A DNA stretch of 39,589 nt from an uncultured Bacteroidota bacterium. GTDB lineage: Bacteria; Bacteroidota; Bacteroidia; Flavobacteriales; Flavobacteriaceae. Position 1 is the stretch's first letter; every line of letters begins with the position of its first letter. Location of the stretch: positions 1 to 39,589 of the forward strand of contig CACKQW010000011.1 of the NCBI GenBank assembly GCA_902602415.1, written 5' to 3'. Positions 17,218 to 27,084 of the stretch are shown here, in pieces. The notes beneath the pieces are model-generated. The model ran no database searches. It worked only from the letters and a program-made list of their open reading frames with translations, and was not told the origin of the DNA. The position numbers and the translations under genes were made by a program.

Positions 17218-18456
17218 TTAGTACTCTAAATATTCATTAGATCCAAAATCAAAAATTAAAGAGAATCTTAATGTGTTTTCAAGAGGGCTCGGAATTTTAG
17301 ACGCGGAAAATAAATAAGATAAATCAACTCTAGTTCCTGAAAATTTAAATCCTGCTCCAAAAGAAATAAATTTTCTAGCACCTTTTTCTTCACTTTCATT
17401 GAAATATCCGACCCTAAGAGCAAAAGAGTCATCATATACGTACTCACCTGAAAGTGCCCAAGTAAATTCTTTTAATTCTTCACTAAATCCGCCAGGTGCA
17501 TCAGAAAAAGATTGAAATACACCACTCATAAAATCAACGTCATTGGATTGCCCTGAGATAATCCCATCATAAGATGATATAAACTCATCTTCATCAGAAT
17601 CATAAACACCATTTTCATTAGTATCTATGTAATCAGTAAATGAACCAGTTATTGGTGGAGTTGGAACAAGTAGCTTGGTGAATTCAGCAGTAACTGCAAC
17701 TTTGTTATATTGGTCTAATAAAAAATCAAAACCTCCACCGAATCTTAAATTGGTAGGTAAAAAAGATTCACTACCTGAATCATCATATTTAATTTTAGGT
17801 CCTAAATTTTGAATGATTGCTCCAGCCCTCCATCTACCATCAACATCTCCATATCTTTGTTCTTCACTTTGAAAAAAGGCTGAAATATCCACCCCGTAAG
17901 AACCAGCTGCTTTTGCAGTTGCATCTACATTCTGCAAACGAAGATCCGACCTCAAATATCTGAGGGCAATACCCATTGAAAATTGATTTGCAAGTCTGAT
18001 TGAATAGGAAACATCTAATGACAACTCATTTGGTTTTTCAACAGTACCAACATCAAATTCATTTTGGATAATTTCAATTTCACCCAATGAAAAATAAGTA
18101 AGACTAGCTGCAAATGCACTTCTTTCATTCAATCTGTTAAAATATGTCACATTAGTTAAAGAAATATCATTAACTAATTTACTTAAGTAAGGTGTATAAC
18201 TAAGTCCAAAACCCGATTTAGTCTCAGAAAAAACATATTTTGAAGGGTTCCAATTTTGTGAATAAGCATCAACTGAAGTTGCGACACCCATATCCCCCAT
18301 ACTAGCTGCGCGCGCATCGGAAGCAATTAACAAAAATGGAACTGCAGTTGTAATTACCCTAGTATCTTGGTCAGCAATAACTTGTGTTGAAATTTCCTGA
18401 GATTGAAAATTTTTAAAAAATAGGAGTGTTAAAAAAGAAAAAAAATAGTTTCTCAT
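17218..18456 (-). CDS. porV: Type IX secretion outer membrane protein PorV (LptO)
   Basis: Outer-membrane beta-barrel protein, 412 residues with a signal peptide (about 1-19). In Porphyromonas and Flavobacterium, PorV collects substrates carrying the C-terminal sorting domain from the SprA translocon and passes them to the PorU attachment complex. The N-terminal region DTRVITTAVPFLLIASDARAASMGDMGVATS (31-61) and NWNPSKYVF are hallmarks of the family, and alternating hydrophobic strands run to the C-terminus. It lies 32 bases downstream of porU, the conserved T9SS pairing, and seems also to have its own promoter inside that junction. Confidence 0.93.
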   Translation of the reverse strand: MRNYFFSFLTLLFFKNFQSQEISTQVIADQDTRVITTAVPFLLIASDARAASMGDMGVATSVDAYSQNWNPSKYVFSETKSGFGLSYTPYLSKLVNDISLTNVTYFNRLNERSAFAASLTYFSLGEIEIIQNEFDVGTVEKPNELSLDVSYSIRLANQFSMGIALRYLRSDLRLQNVDATAKAAGSYGVDISAFFQSEEQRYGDVDGRWRAGAIIQNLGPKIKYDDSGSESFLPTNLRFGGGFDFLLDQYNKVAVTAEFTKLLVPTPPITGSFTDYIDTNENGVYDSDEDEFISSYDGIISGQSNDVDFMSGVFQSFSDAPGGFSEELKEFTWALSGEYVYDDSFALRVGYFNESEEKGARKFISFGAGFKFSGTRVDLSYLFSASKIPSPLENTLRFSLIFDFGSNEYLEY

Positions 18457-18472
18457 AAATAATTTTGTTTGA

Positions 18473-18503
18473 CAAATATAAATATATATTACAGTATCAC
18501 AAG
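18473..18503 (-). promoter_or_regulatory. Putative internal promoter for porV
   Basis: Minus-strand CTTG (18503-18500), 19-base spacer, TATATTTG (18480-18473). The -7 box matches TAnnTTTG fully and the -33 box three of four, with the same spacing as the pdhA and gldJ promoters. The -33 box lies in the last codons of porU. Confidence 0.45.
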
Positions 18504-21500
18504 CTTTTCAATTTTAGAGGTTTGCTTATTTGTCAGCTCAGATCTAACAGAAAGCCTGTAAACATACACCCCTTTGGCAACTTTATCACCAAAATCATCT
18601 CTACCATCCCAAATAAACTCACGTGAAAAATTACTATTGCCAGAAAAGTTAGTATTACCAATAATGGTTTTAACTAATCTTCCAGAAATTGTAAATATCT
18701 CTATTTTAACGTCCAAAAGTGATGAACTATTGTGATTGAACCAAAATTCTGTAAAATCAATAAATGGATTTGGGTAATTTAACACTTTATCTAATACCAG
18801 TTTTTCATTCTCATCGAAAACCATAAAATCAATTTCAGAAATTGATGAGTTATTATAAACATCCCAAGCTTTAATTTTTAACGTATGTAAACCGGGCTGT
18901 AAATTATCCAATTGGTAACTAACAGTCCCATTTTTATAATCATCCACATCAGCTTCATAATAATTATTTAAAATTATACTATTAATATCATCAGAATCTA
19001 TAGTTGCAACAATATCATGACCAACTCCACTTGATGTATTGATACCATTTTCATCTGATAATTTTACAATTAAATTAGGACTTTCATTGGTTATGCCACC
19101 ACTAACAAAAGATTCATCATTTAAAAAAATTTGTATTTCTGGACCAATATTATCTTCTTCGGCATCTTCATTTATACCTCCTATTTGAATGGATGTATTG
19201 TAGCCACTTTTGTCCAAATTATTTGAAGTGTCATTTGAATAAAAGCTAAATTTACCATTGTCAATTTCCATCCCAACGTCCTTTGGGACCACAAAACTAA
19301 ATTGAAATTCTCCATTATCTACAGACGATTTTCCGCGAAATAGGACTTCTCCTAGTATTTCAAAATCTAACAATATCAAATTACCATTTGCATCAGTTGT
19401 ATTATCATTTGCTAATGTTGTTCTTGAAATATTTTTATCATACACAGTTGCAGTTAAAATTCCTGAATAATTTTCAAGGAATTGACCATTTTGATCAAAT
19501 ACTTGACCTTTAACATTAACTAAATCTAACCCTTTAATAGGCTGTTGAAAATTATTGATCTCAAGATCGTTTATTTTTGAAATTCTAATTTGTTTTTCTG
19601 GAATTGCTAATTTCATTGCAGGATCCCCAATAAAGAAAACAAGCATTCTTTGATTGGTAGATGAAATAGCAGGGTCATTTTTTGTCAATCTAAGAGATTC
19701 TGCAATTGATTGATAATTGTCAGAACCAAATGAAAATAAATACTGTTCTAGAGTTATATTAAACTCTACACCAACTGAAACAAAAATTTGCCTAGTTGTT
19801 GTTACTAATGCAATTGCCCCACCGTCCTCATTCCAGTATAAAAACTCACCTGCTGTTTCTCGATTCGGGTTGTCAAACTTTGTGAATTCGCAAGTAACTG
19901 AGACAAAACAATTTAACCTATTTGGATTTTTTACAGCTGCTGCATTTATTTTGTCAAAAATTCTTTCTCTAGCAATTCCATCCTCACCGCCATGCCCAAA
20001 GTAATTTATCACTAAGGCACCCTGCTTAATACCATTTAAAATTTCTGAGTTTACTTCTGGATACCTTTCACCTCCAGATGAGGTTTGTTGTTCATAGGCA
20101 TCAATAAGTATTTTTTTTGTATTAATGAATGGCTTGTTTTCGGAAATTAAATCAGCAATTTCATTTGATGTTGATTGTATTATATTTTCCCATGGCTCAT
20201 CAACATCGTCAGAAATTACTATAATTTTATTTCTCCAATCACCAAAAGATTCAGCAGAATAATAAGATTCAATTTTATCAACTAACACTACAGCTCTTTG
20301 CGTATTGTCAGCGAGTATTCTTCCAACTGCAATATCAAGTTTATCTGAATTGCTCATTGTTCCTTCGTCTGTATCCATCATTCCATAAAAATCATCAGAA
20401 ATAAAAGAACTGGATAAACTAAAACTATTTAACGACAGCCATGAGGGAATAATATTAGTGTTATTTGGTATCCTTTGTTTGTAGTCAAAAGATGCATCTC
20501 CGAACAAACACAGGTATTTTAGATTGTTGCCATTATTTTGATTGTGATAAATATACTTTATAAAATTTCTTATGGCTGATATATCTTGATTTCCAGAACC
20601 AAATTCATTGTATATTTTTTCTAAATCAATAACCTTAACACTTAAATTATTTTTTTCTCTGTTAATCTGTGCTAATCTTTCTGCTTGTAATAGCATATCC
20701 TGCCTAGCAATAATTACATAATCTGGTACAGAGAGATTTCCTTCAATATCAACAAAAATTGTTTGTTTAATATTTTGATTTTCAATGAAAGGATTAGATT
20801 CGATTGTAGGAGTTAAAAGATTGCTTTCAGAAAAAGCAATAAATTTATTTTCGGATGAAAAATTTGATTTAAATGAAAAATTATTTTCATTTAAATTCAT
20901 TATCTCAGAAATACTTGATATATCACTGACATCCCAAACTTTAAATAGATTTTGATTACCACCAATTTGATATTCAACAACAGAAGGCTGGGAATTGATA
21001 TTGTTGTTGTAAAAAATTAATTGCTCTCCAGAATAAATTAAATCGCAGGTTGCCTCTAAAGAAATATAGTCTAAGTATGCTGTTGATGCTGGATTACCAG
21101 AATTATTATAGCCGAGTGATACGTTAATATTAGAGGAGTTTGAATAAATTTCGGAGTTATAATTTGCTCCTGAGGCCAATATGGGATCGCCAATTGAACC
21201 GAAATACATTGTTGATGCATTAGAACCATTAATATTTATCGACATTGAAGTTGAAACTTCTGATGTAGCAGCTGCATAAATATTGAAATCAATTGGCTCT
21301 GTAACTATTAAATTATCGAATGTAAATGAAAAGGTTTTGTTTGAATCAAAATCAAATCTATCGCCAAACCACCTTCTGCCAATTTGCGCGATATTATGCT
21401 CGTCAATTTCATGAAATTGATAGTTTGTGTAATTATCTATGATCAAATCTGCTGGTTCATTTGGTTCTGTGAAACTTTCTACCCTTGATCCATCAGTGGA

Positions 21501-22316
21501 TCCAATTGAAATAAAATAAGAAATTTTATCTTCATATAAATTTAAGTTTGTATTACTTTCTACATTATAATTATCAGGTCCTTTTGCAAAAAATATTATG
21601 TAATCTTCATTATCAAACATACCATCTTCCCCTCCAATTATTTTTATTGCATTTTCAATTGGATCCAGCATAAAATTCTCTTCATTTCTCATTGTAAGCA
21701 TCTCACCTCCATGTCCAAAAATTCTAATTTTTCTGGGATCAAGTGAATTTGTATTTATCCCCAACTGATTTAAAAAACTTTTATCAATTTTATATACACC
21801 TGTTTGATCAATAAAAAACTGATACCATGATCCACTGGCCATTACAGAATTTTGTGGTTGAATTACAGAAATACTTTTGGTTGAATCAAAAGAGTATTTA
21901 AGTGAGAAGCTTTCTATTCTTTTATAATTATTATTTATTTTAACAATTGGAGAAAATTCAAGAAAAGAATAAGTCTTATTTCTTGATTTACTTGTTTTTA
22001 AGTTTATTTCAACCTTGTTTTTGATAGGAATATTTGAAAGAGCAGGATAAAAAGAAATATCAAAATCAGAGTATTTAATATCAAAAACTTTTACAGATTT
22101 TTCATTTATAATATTTGACTCATCCCATTGATTAACCAACTTAAACTCTTGATCAATTATAAAGTTTTCATTAAAGTTTTCTGCGTTTGGAATTAAAAAA
22201 CTTTTACCTGATGATACAAGTTGTTTGTCCTCAGACCATTCAACATTAAATGATTTGCTCTGCCCATTCAGAAATGAAAAATTAAAGATTAGAAAAAAAA
22301 GAAACAAATACTTCAT
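18489..22316 (-). CDS. porU: Type IX secretion system sortase PorU
   Basis: Cell-surface cysteine protease (gingipain family C25) that removes the C-terminal sorting domain of T9SS cargo and attaches the protein to the surface. It has 1275 residues: signal peptide (about 1-18), a long N-terminal beta-rich region, the C25 domain at about 528-897 with catalytic H775 (INYFGHGGEDG) and C809 (VSVTCEFTKFDNP), Ig-like regions, and a C-terminal domain from about 1180 with LNYPNPF and a FlgD-like WDGRDDFGDKVAKGVYVYRL motif, a sorting domain of its own. The 34-residue H-to-C spacing fits PorU. A lone TAnnTTTG match at 22363-22370 lies upstream without a -33 partner. Confidence 0.93.
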   Translation of the reverse strand: MKYLFLFFLIFNFSFLNGQSKSFNVEWSEDKQLVSSGKSFLIPNAENFNENFIIDQEFKLVNQWDESNIINEKSVKVFDIKYSDFDISFYPALSNIPIKNKVEINLKTSKSRNKTYSFLEFSPIVKINNNYKRIESFSLKYSFDSTKSISVIQPQNSVMASGSWYQFFIDQTGVYKIDKSFLNQLGINTNSLDPRKIRIFGHGGEMLTMRNEENFMLDPIENAIKIIGGEDGMFDNEDYIIFFAKGPDNYNVESNTNLNLYEDKISYFISIGSTDGSRVESFTEPNEPADLIIDNYTNYQFHEIDEHNIAQIGRRWFGDRFDFDSNKTFSFTFDNLIVTEPIDFNIYAAATSEVSTSMSININGSNASTMYFGSIGDPILASGANYNSEIYSNSSNINVSLGYNNSGNPASTAYLDYISLEATCDLIYSGEQLIFYNNNINSQPSVVEYQIGGNQNLFKVWDVSDISSISEIMNLNENNFSFKSNFSSENKFIAFSESNLLTPTIESNPFIENQNIKQTIFVDIEGNLSVPDYVIIARQDMLLQAERLAQINREKNNLSVKVIDLEKIYNEFGSGNQDISAIRNFIKYIYHNQNNGNNLKYLCLFGDASFDYKQRIPNNTNIIPSWLSLNSFSLSSSFISDDFYGMMDTDEGTMSNSDKLDIAVGRILADNTQRAVVLVDKIESYYSAESFGDWRNKIIVISDDVDEPWENIIQSTSNEIADLISENKPFINTKKILIDAYEQQTSSGGERYPEVNSEILNGIKQGALVINYFGHGGEDGIARERIFDKINAAAVKNPNRLNCFVSVTCEFTKFDNPNRETAGEFLYWNEDGGAIALVTTTRQIFVSVGVEFNITLEQYLFSFGSDNYQSIAESLRLTKNDPAISSTNQRMLVFFIGDPAMKLAIPEKQIRISKINDLEINNFQQPIKGLDLVNVKGQVFDQNGQFLENYSGILTATVYDKNISRTTLANDNTTDANGNLILLDFEILGEVLFRGKSSVDNGEFQFSFVVPKDVGMEIDNGKFSFYSNDTSNNLDKSGYNTSIQIGGINEDAEEDNIGPEIQIFLNDESFVSGGITNESPNLIVKLSDENGINTSSGVGHDIVATIDSDDINSIILNNYYEADVDDYKNGTVSYQLDNLQPGLHTLKIKAWDVYNNSSISEIDFMVFDENEKLVLDKVLNYPNPFIDFTEFWFNHNSSSLLDVKIEIFTISGRLVKTIIGNTNFSGNSNFSREFIWDGRDDFGDKVAKGVYVYRLSVRSELTNKQTSKIEKLVIL

Positions 22317-22425
22317 ACTTTCTGAACGAAATTAATTTGTCAATATTATTTGAGCGCGAATTCAAAAATAAGATAATATAATGTTAGTTGGTCCGTTATA
22401 TAAAGGAAAGCAAAAAATATAAAAA

Positions 22426-22456
22426 ATTGCTATATGAGCATAAATTATTATATTTG
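22426..22456 (+). promoter_or_regulatory. Promoter of gldJ
   Basis: ATTG (22426-22429), 19-base spacer, TATATTTG (22449-22456). The -7 box is a full match and the -33 box matches three of four. It sits in the 171-base divergent gap between porU and gldJ, 31 bases before the gldJ ATG. I see nothing else definite in that gap. Confidence 0.65.
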
Positions 22457-22487
22457 GTGACTTTTTGTGTTTAATTAACCATAAAAT

Positions 22488-24152
22488 ATGAAAAAAATTA
22501 GAATATACTCTTTATTAATTTTCTGCTTTACTTTCATGTTATTATTTGAAAGTTGTAATAGATCTCCTTTTTCAAGTAATAGAAATGTTTCTTCCGCTAC
22601 TGGATGGGCCATTAACGATAAAAAAGGTGGCTTCCAATACAATACCAACTTCAAAGGACAAGAAACACCTCCAAACATGGTATTAATTGAGGGGGGTACC
22701 TACACTAAAGGAAGAGTTCAGGATGATCCGATGAGAGACTGGAATAATTCTGCTACCCAACAACACATCCAATCTTTTTACATGGATATTACAGAAGTAA
22801 CTAATATGATGTACCTTGAATATTTAGATTGGCTGAAAAGAAATTATCCACCAGAAAATTCCGATTTAAGAGAAATATACATCAATGCCTTGCCAGATAC
22901 TCTGGTTTGGAGAAATAAGTTAGGATATAGTGAGGATATGGTTAATAATTATTTGAGACATCCAGCATATGCAAATTACCCTGTTGTAGGAGTTAGTTGG
23001 GTGCAAGCATATGAGTTCACCGAGTGGAGATCTGATCGTTACCAAGAATTATTATTAGAACGTGAGGGGTATTTAGTTAGAGATGCAAAATTAGACAGTG
23101 TGAACAGTGAAAGTTCATTCAGTCTTGATACGTATGTATTAAATCCTAATGCTAGCTATGGAGGTAACCAGGATGTTTTAAGAGGTAAAAGAACAAGAAC
23201 TGCCGATTCACTTGCGCCATCCTCAGCTAATAGAGAAACTGGAATAATAACTCCAAAGTTTAGATTACCTACTGAAGCTGAATGGGAGTATGCTGCTTTA
23301 GGTTTATCTGAAGTCAGGGACTTTAATATTTACAAGGCTAGAAAAAAATACCCTTGGCAAGGACAATATACCAGAAGTGGTAAAAGAAAAAATTTAGGTG
23401 ATTTACTTGCAAACTTTAAATTAAGCGATGGTGATTATGGTGGAATTGCTGGTTGGTCTGATGATGGTGCAGATATTACCAACAAAGTTGCGGCTTACAG
23501 TTCTAATTCTTACGGACTTTATGACATGGCAGGTAATGTTGCAGAATGGGTTGCTGATGTTTACAGACCAATAGTTGACGATGAGTTTAATGACTTCAAT
23601 TATTTTAGGGGTAATGATTATAAAAAATTTAAAATAGGTGAAGACGGTAAAGCTGTAATTGCTACTGAGGCGAAATATAAAACACTTCCAAATGGTAAAA
23701 GAATCGCAACAACTCTACCCGGAGAAATTGAACTTACCGACATTGAAGACTCTGATGTTCGATTCAGGACACAATTTAACAAAGGATACAATATTAATTT
23801 TAGAGATGGTGATTATCAATCCTCAAGAAATTACAAACCTGAAGATCGTAGACAGTCCAGGGCAGAAGATGAAGACATTGAAACACGTACAATGTATAAA
23901 TCTCCTAACTATGCTGATGCAGACACAAGTAATGACGAATTTGATTATGATCCTGACAAAACAAGGACAACTCTAGTCAATGATCAAGCCAGGGTATATA
24001 AAGGTGGTTCATGGAAAGACCGAGCTTATTGGTTAGATCCAGCTCAACGAAGATTTTATCCTGAGGACCAAGCTACCGACTTCATAGGTTTCCGATGCGC
24101 TATGTCAAGACTTGGAGAAAAAACACTTTCAAAAAATAAAAGAAGAAATTAA
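22488..24152 (+). CDS. gldJ: Gliding motility / type IX secretion lipoprotein GldJ
   Basis: Outer-membrane-associated lipoprotein required for gliding and for stability of GldK in Flavobacterium. It has 554 residues, with a lipoprotein signal ending at C23 (LLFESC). From about residue 62 there is a formylglycine-generating-enzyme-like (sulfatase-modifying factor) fold: PPNMVLIEGGTYTKG, YMDITEVTNMMYLEYLDW, PVVGVSWVQAYEFTEWRS, FRLPTEAEWEYAA, YGLYDMAGNVAEWVADVY and VYKGGSWKDRAYWL ending in FIGFRCAM. An insertion of about 140 residues between NVAEW and YKGGSW and the porU/porV context point to GldJ rather than GldK, which has a different neighbourhood. Followed by a terminator. Confidence 0.92.
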   Translation: MKKIRIYSLLIFCFTFMLLFESCNRSPFSSNRNVSSATGWAINDKKGGFQYNTNFKGQETPPNMVLIEGGTYTKGRVQDDPMRDWNNSATQQHIQSFYMDITEVTNMMYLEYLDWLKRNYPPENSDLREIYINALPDTLVWRNKLGYSEDMVNNYLRHPAYANYPVVGVSWVQAYEFTEWRSDRYQELLLEREGYLVRDAKLDSVNSESSFSLDTYVLNPNASYGGNQDVLRGKRTRTADSLAPSSANRETGIITPKFRLPTEAEWEYAALGLSEVRDFNIYKARKKYPWQGQYTRSGKRKNLGDLLANFKLSDGDYGGIAGWSDDGADITNKVAAYSSNSYGLYDMAGNVAEWVADVYRPIVDDEFNDFNYFRGNDYKKFKIGEDGKAVIATEAKYKTLPNGKRIATTLPGEIELTDIEDSDVRFRTQFNKGYNINFRDGDYQSSRNYKPEDRRQSRAEDEDIETRTMYKSPNYADADTSNDEFDYDPDKTRTTLVNDQARVYKGGSWKDRAYWLDPAQRRFYPEDQATDFIGFRCAMSRLGEKTLSKNKRRN

Positions 24153-24173
24153 ATTACTTAAATATATATTTTT

Positions 24174-24208
24174 AAAAACCCTGACATTTTAGTTGGGGTT
24201 TTTTTTTA
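24174..24208 (+). terminator. Rho-independent terminator after gldJ
   Basis: AAAAACCC pairs with GGGTTTTT around a loop of about 14 bases and runs into a T tract (nine Ts). It lies 22 bases after the gldJ stop and ends about 12 bases before the murF start. Confidence 0.7.
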
Positions 24209-24220
24209 TTTTTAGTGAAA

Positions 24221-25504
24221 ATGGAACTAAATAAAATCTATAAAATATTTCTAAATTCAAGCGGAGTTAGTATTGATACACGAACCATTAAGAAAAACAA
24301 TATTTTCTTTGCAATCAGAGGACTAAACTTTAACGGAAATAAATTTGCAAAGGAAGCAATAAAAAAGGGTGCTATTTATGCAATAGTAGATGAAGAAATA
24401 TCAATAGAAGTAAATTCAAAAAAAATAATTGTGGTAAAAGATTGTCTTCATACACTTTCTGATCTTGCAAATTTTCACAGAATGAAAATGAATTCAAAAA
24501 TTTTAGCAATAACTGGTAGTAATGGAAAGACTACCACTAAAGAATTAATAAACTCAGTTTTATCACAAAAATACAATACGATTTATACAATAGGGAATTT
24601 AAACAATCATATTGGTGTGCCCTTGACCCTTCTGAGAATAAATAGTAAAACTGAGATTACAGTTCTTGAAATGGGTGCAAGTGGTCTCAACGAGATTAAT
24701 CACCTATGTAATATTAGTAAGCCTGATTATGGCTATATTTCAAATTTCGGAAATGCCCATCTCGAGGGTTTTGGCAGTATTGAAGGAGTTGTAAAAGGTA
24801 AATCTGAGCTTTATGAATACATTTTTAAAAATACTGGAACCATTTTTTATAACCATGATGACAAAACTCAAAATATGAAACTTAAGGGCTATAAAAATAA
24901 ATTTAGCTTTGGTTTACGTGAAGGAAATATCAAATACACAATAAAAGAATATAAAAAAATAATAAAATTAAATTGTAATGGTGAAAATTACAAGAGTTCA
25001 CTTTACGGAATTCACAATTGCCAAAATATTATGGCTGCTATTTTAGTTGGAGAGTATTTCAATGTTTCAAGTGAGTTAATAAATAAAGGAATTAAAAGCT
25101 ACAATCCTAAAAATAAAAGATCGCAAATAATTAAGACTACAACCAATAAGATTTTTCTTGATGCCTACAATGCTAACCCCAGTAGTATGGAGGCTGCGTT
25201 AATTCACTTTTCAAATTCAGATGAAAAAAATAAAATTATTGTTATTGGAGACATGTTTGAATTAGGTAAAGAAACAATACAGTATCATCAAAAAATTATT
25301 AATCTTTGTAAAAAAATTGATTTTAGAAAAGTTTTTATTGTAGGGGAGATATTTTCAAAAACAAACTTTCCCAAAGAATTTATTTCTAAACTGAATGTAA
25401 ATGAATTAATTGATCACTTGAAATCCTTTTCTATAAAAAATTCTTGTATTCTTGTGAAAGGCTCAAGAGGAATTGAATTAGAGAAAATTGTTAACCACCT
25501 ATAA
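24221..25504 (+). CDS. murF: UDP-N-acetylmuramoyl-tripeptide--D-alanyl-D-alanine ligase (MurF)
   Basis: Cytoplasmic ligase that adds D-Ala-D-Ala to the UDP-MurNAc-tripeptide, the last soluble step of precursor synthesis. From ATG 24221 it has 427 residues; a GTG two codons upstream is the alternative start. It shows [16 protein letters not shown] in the N-terminal domain, the P-loop [31 protein letters not shown] (a MurF hallmark), [10 protein letters not shown] and the C-terminal [14 protein letters not shown]. It is the Mur ligase missing from the dcw cluster. It starts just beyond the gldJ terminator with no clear promoter of its own, so it may depend on readthrough. Overlaps the convergent yjbQ gene by 14 bases. 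Confidence 0.95.
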   Translation: MELNKIYKIFLNSSGVSIDTRTIKKNNIFFAIRGLNFNGNKFAKEAIKKGAIYAIVDEEISIEVNSKKIIVVKDCLHTLSDLANFHRMKMNSKILAITGSNGKTTTKELINSVLSQKYNTIYTIGNLNNHIGVPLTLLRINSKTEITVLEMGASGLNEINHLCNISKPDYGYISNFGNAHLEGFGSIEGVVKGKSELYEYIFKNTGTIFYNHDDKTQNMKLKGYKNKFSFGLREGNIKYTIKEYKKIIKLNCNGENYKSSLYGIHNCQNIMAAILVGEYFNVSSELINKGIKSYNPKNKRSQIIKTTTNKIFLDAYNANPSSMEAALIHFSNSDEKNKIIVIGDMFELGKETIQYHQKIINLCKKIDFRKVFIVGEIFSKTNFPKEFISKLNVNELIDHLKSFSIKNSCILVKGSRGIELEKIVNHL

Positions 25505-25898
25505 CAGTTAAAATGATTTTTCTATTACCACCTAAATTTCTATGCTCGCATAAATATATTCCCTGCCAGGTTCCTAGCTGCGGTATTCCATTTTTAATTG
25601 GAAAAGAAATACTTGACCCTAACAAACTACTTTTTATATGGGATGTCATATCATCTGTCCCTTCACAAACATGCTCAAAATAAGTAGCGGTTTCTGGGAC
25701 CATTTTATTAAAATGTGTCTCAAAGTCCCTTCTAACTCTTGGATCAGCATTTTCGTTAATTGTTAAACTTGCCGAAGTATGTTTAATGAAAAGATGTACA
25801 ATTCCCGATACTTGCGGCAGTTCATTAACAATGATATTGGTAATTAAATGAAAACCTCTAGCGTGAGGACTGAGTGTGATTTCTTTTTGGAAGGTCAT
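25491..25898 (-). CDS. YjbQ-family protein (UPF0047)
   Basis: Small conserved protein of 135 residues of the YjbQ/UPF0047 family. Recognisable features are the N-terminal [46 protein letters not shown] and [34 protein letters not shown]. The conserved histidines and the QGIYLCEHR end are the family hallmark. E. coli YjbQ has been reported to have weak thiamine phosphate synthase activity; the physiological role is unresolved. The ATG at 25898 gives the usual family N-terminus; reading could open 51 bases further upstream, but those residues are hydrophobic and not part of the family. Confidence 0.88.
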   Translation of the reverse strand: MTFQKEITLSPHARGFHLITNIIVNELPQVSGIVHLFIKHTSASLTINENADPRVRRDFETHFNKMVPETATYFEHVCEGTDDMTSHIKSSLLGSSISFPIKNGIPQLGTWQGIYLCEHRNLGGNRKIILTVIGG

Positions 25899-25977
25899 AA
25901 TTAATTTATAAATTAAAATAATTTGCAGTATAAAGAAAATAATGGCCATTTGGTATTAAATTTGCCCTTATTTTGTC

Positions 25978-27084
25978 ATGAAAAAATATTTTATATCCTT
26001 TGGATCGGGAATTTTAATCTTAACTATTGCTTACTTTGCTTCCAGCCTAATTTTGAGCCTAAAAGAAAAGGAAGAAAGCTCCCTCACTGAAACTGAAAAA
26101 CTTGTTTCAATTGTTCTTGTAAATAACACTACAAACCCTGTTGAAATTACTACCGATGGAAGAATAAAATCATTAAATAAAATTGATATATTTTCTGAAG
26201 TTCAAGGAAAAATAAATTTCAATAATAATAAATTTAAACCGGGAGCAAATTTTAAAAGAGGTGAAGTGATAATTTCCATTAATGCTGAGGAATTTTTATC
26301 ATCTGTAAAACAAGCAAGGAGTGAATTACAAAATTTAATAGCTAAAGTTTTACCTGACATTAAAATGGACTTTAGCAACAACTTTAGTAATTGGGATCAA
26401 TATTTTAAAAACTTTGATGTTAATAAAAATATCTCAGATCTACCTACACCAATGTCCGATAAAGAGAAATACTATTTGGTTGGTAAAGGTATTGAAGCAA
26501 CATTTTTTAAAACTAAGAGTTTAGAAAAAAGACTTAAAAAATATACAATTACAGCTCCCTTCAATGGCACAATATCAAAAACAAATATTTCTGAAGGTTC
26601 ACTGGTAAATCCAGGTGTTCCAATGGGTACATTTATTAGTAATGAAAATTTTGAAGTTACGTTTAGCATGCCTTCAAAATACTCCAGAAACATAAGTGTT
26701 AATAAGAAAATTAATTTCAAAATCAATGACAGAGATTTTACTGGAAAGATAGAAAGAGTAGACACAAATATTGATAATTTTTCCCAAACAATAGGTGTAC
26801 ATGTTAAAATATATGGTAAAGATTTAATGGATGGAATGTATATCAAAACAAAAATTCCATTGAATTTCTCTGGCGAAGGTTTTGAAATTTCAAGATCGGT
26901 TTTATTTAACGATTCATACGTATACGTTGTTGAGGAAAACAACAGAGTCGGAATAAGAGAAGTGGACGTAATTTATTATGATGATGAGTCAGTTATAATT
27001 TCTGGCCTTGAAAATAAAACAAAAATAATTTCTTCAAATATCCCTGGAATTTATAAAGGAATGAAGATCAAAACTTCTAATTAG
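25978..27084 (+). CDS. RND efflux system periplasmic adaptor (membrane fusion protein)
   Basis: HlyD/AcrA-type adaptor linking the inner-membrane pump to the outer-membrane channel. It has 368 residues, with an N-terminal membrane anchor (about 5-26), a lipoyl-like half motif (SEVQGKINFNNNKFKPGANFKRGEVI, about 72-99), a short helical hairpin with an acidic linker, the second lipoyl half (YTITAPFNGTISKTNISEGSLVNPG, about 187-211) and a beta-barrel and membrane-proximal region to the end. The hairpin is shorter than in AcrA. First gene of the efflux operon; its stop shares one base with the pump start. TAAATTTG at 25957-25964 could be its -7 box but has no -33 partner. Confidence 0.88.
   Translation: MKKYFISFGSGILILTIAYFASSLILSLKEKEESSLTETEKLVSIVLVNNTTNPVEITTDGRIKSLNKIDIFSEVQGKINFNNNKFKPGANFKRGEVIISINAEEFLSSVKQARSELQNLIAKVLPDIKMDFSNNFSNWDQYFKNFDVNKNISDLPTPMSDKEKYYLVGKGIEATFFKTKSLEKRLKKYTITAPFNGTISKTNISEGSLVNPGVPMGTFISNENFEVTFSMPSKYSRNISVNKKINFKINDRDFTGKIERVDTNIDNFSQTIGVHVKIYGKDLMDGMYIKTKIPLNFSGEGFEISRSVLFNDSYVYVVEENNRVGIREVDVIYYDDESVIISGLENKTKIISSNIPGIYKGMKIKTSN

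Noticed and set aside
22475-22678. Minus-strand open frame over the start of gldJ
   Set aside because: It is antisense to the well-supported gldJ N-terminus and its promoter region and has no recognisable protein features.
25899-25949. N-terminal extension of the YjbQ-family gene
   Set aside because: The extra 17 residues are hydrophobic and not part of the family; ATG 25898 gives the normal N-terminus.
26472-26942. 156-codon minus-strand open frame inside the efflux adaptor gene
   Set aside because: Its length comes from low stop density opposite an AT-rich gene; no family features, and the plus-strand adaptor is clear.
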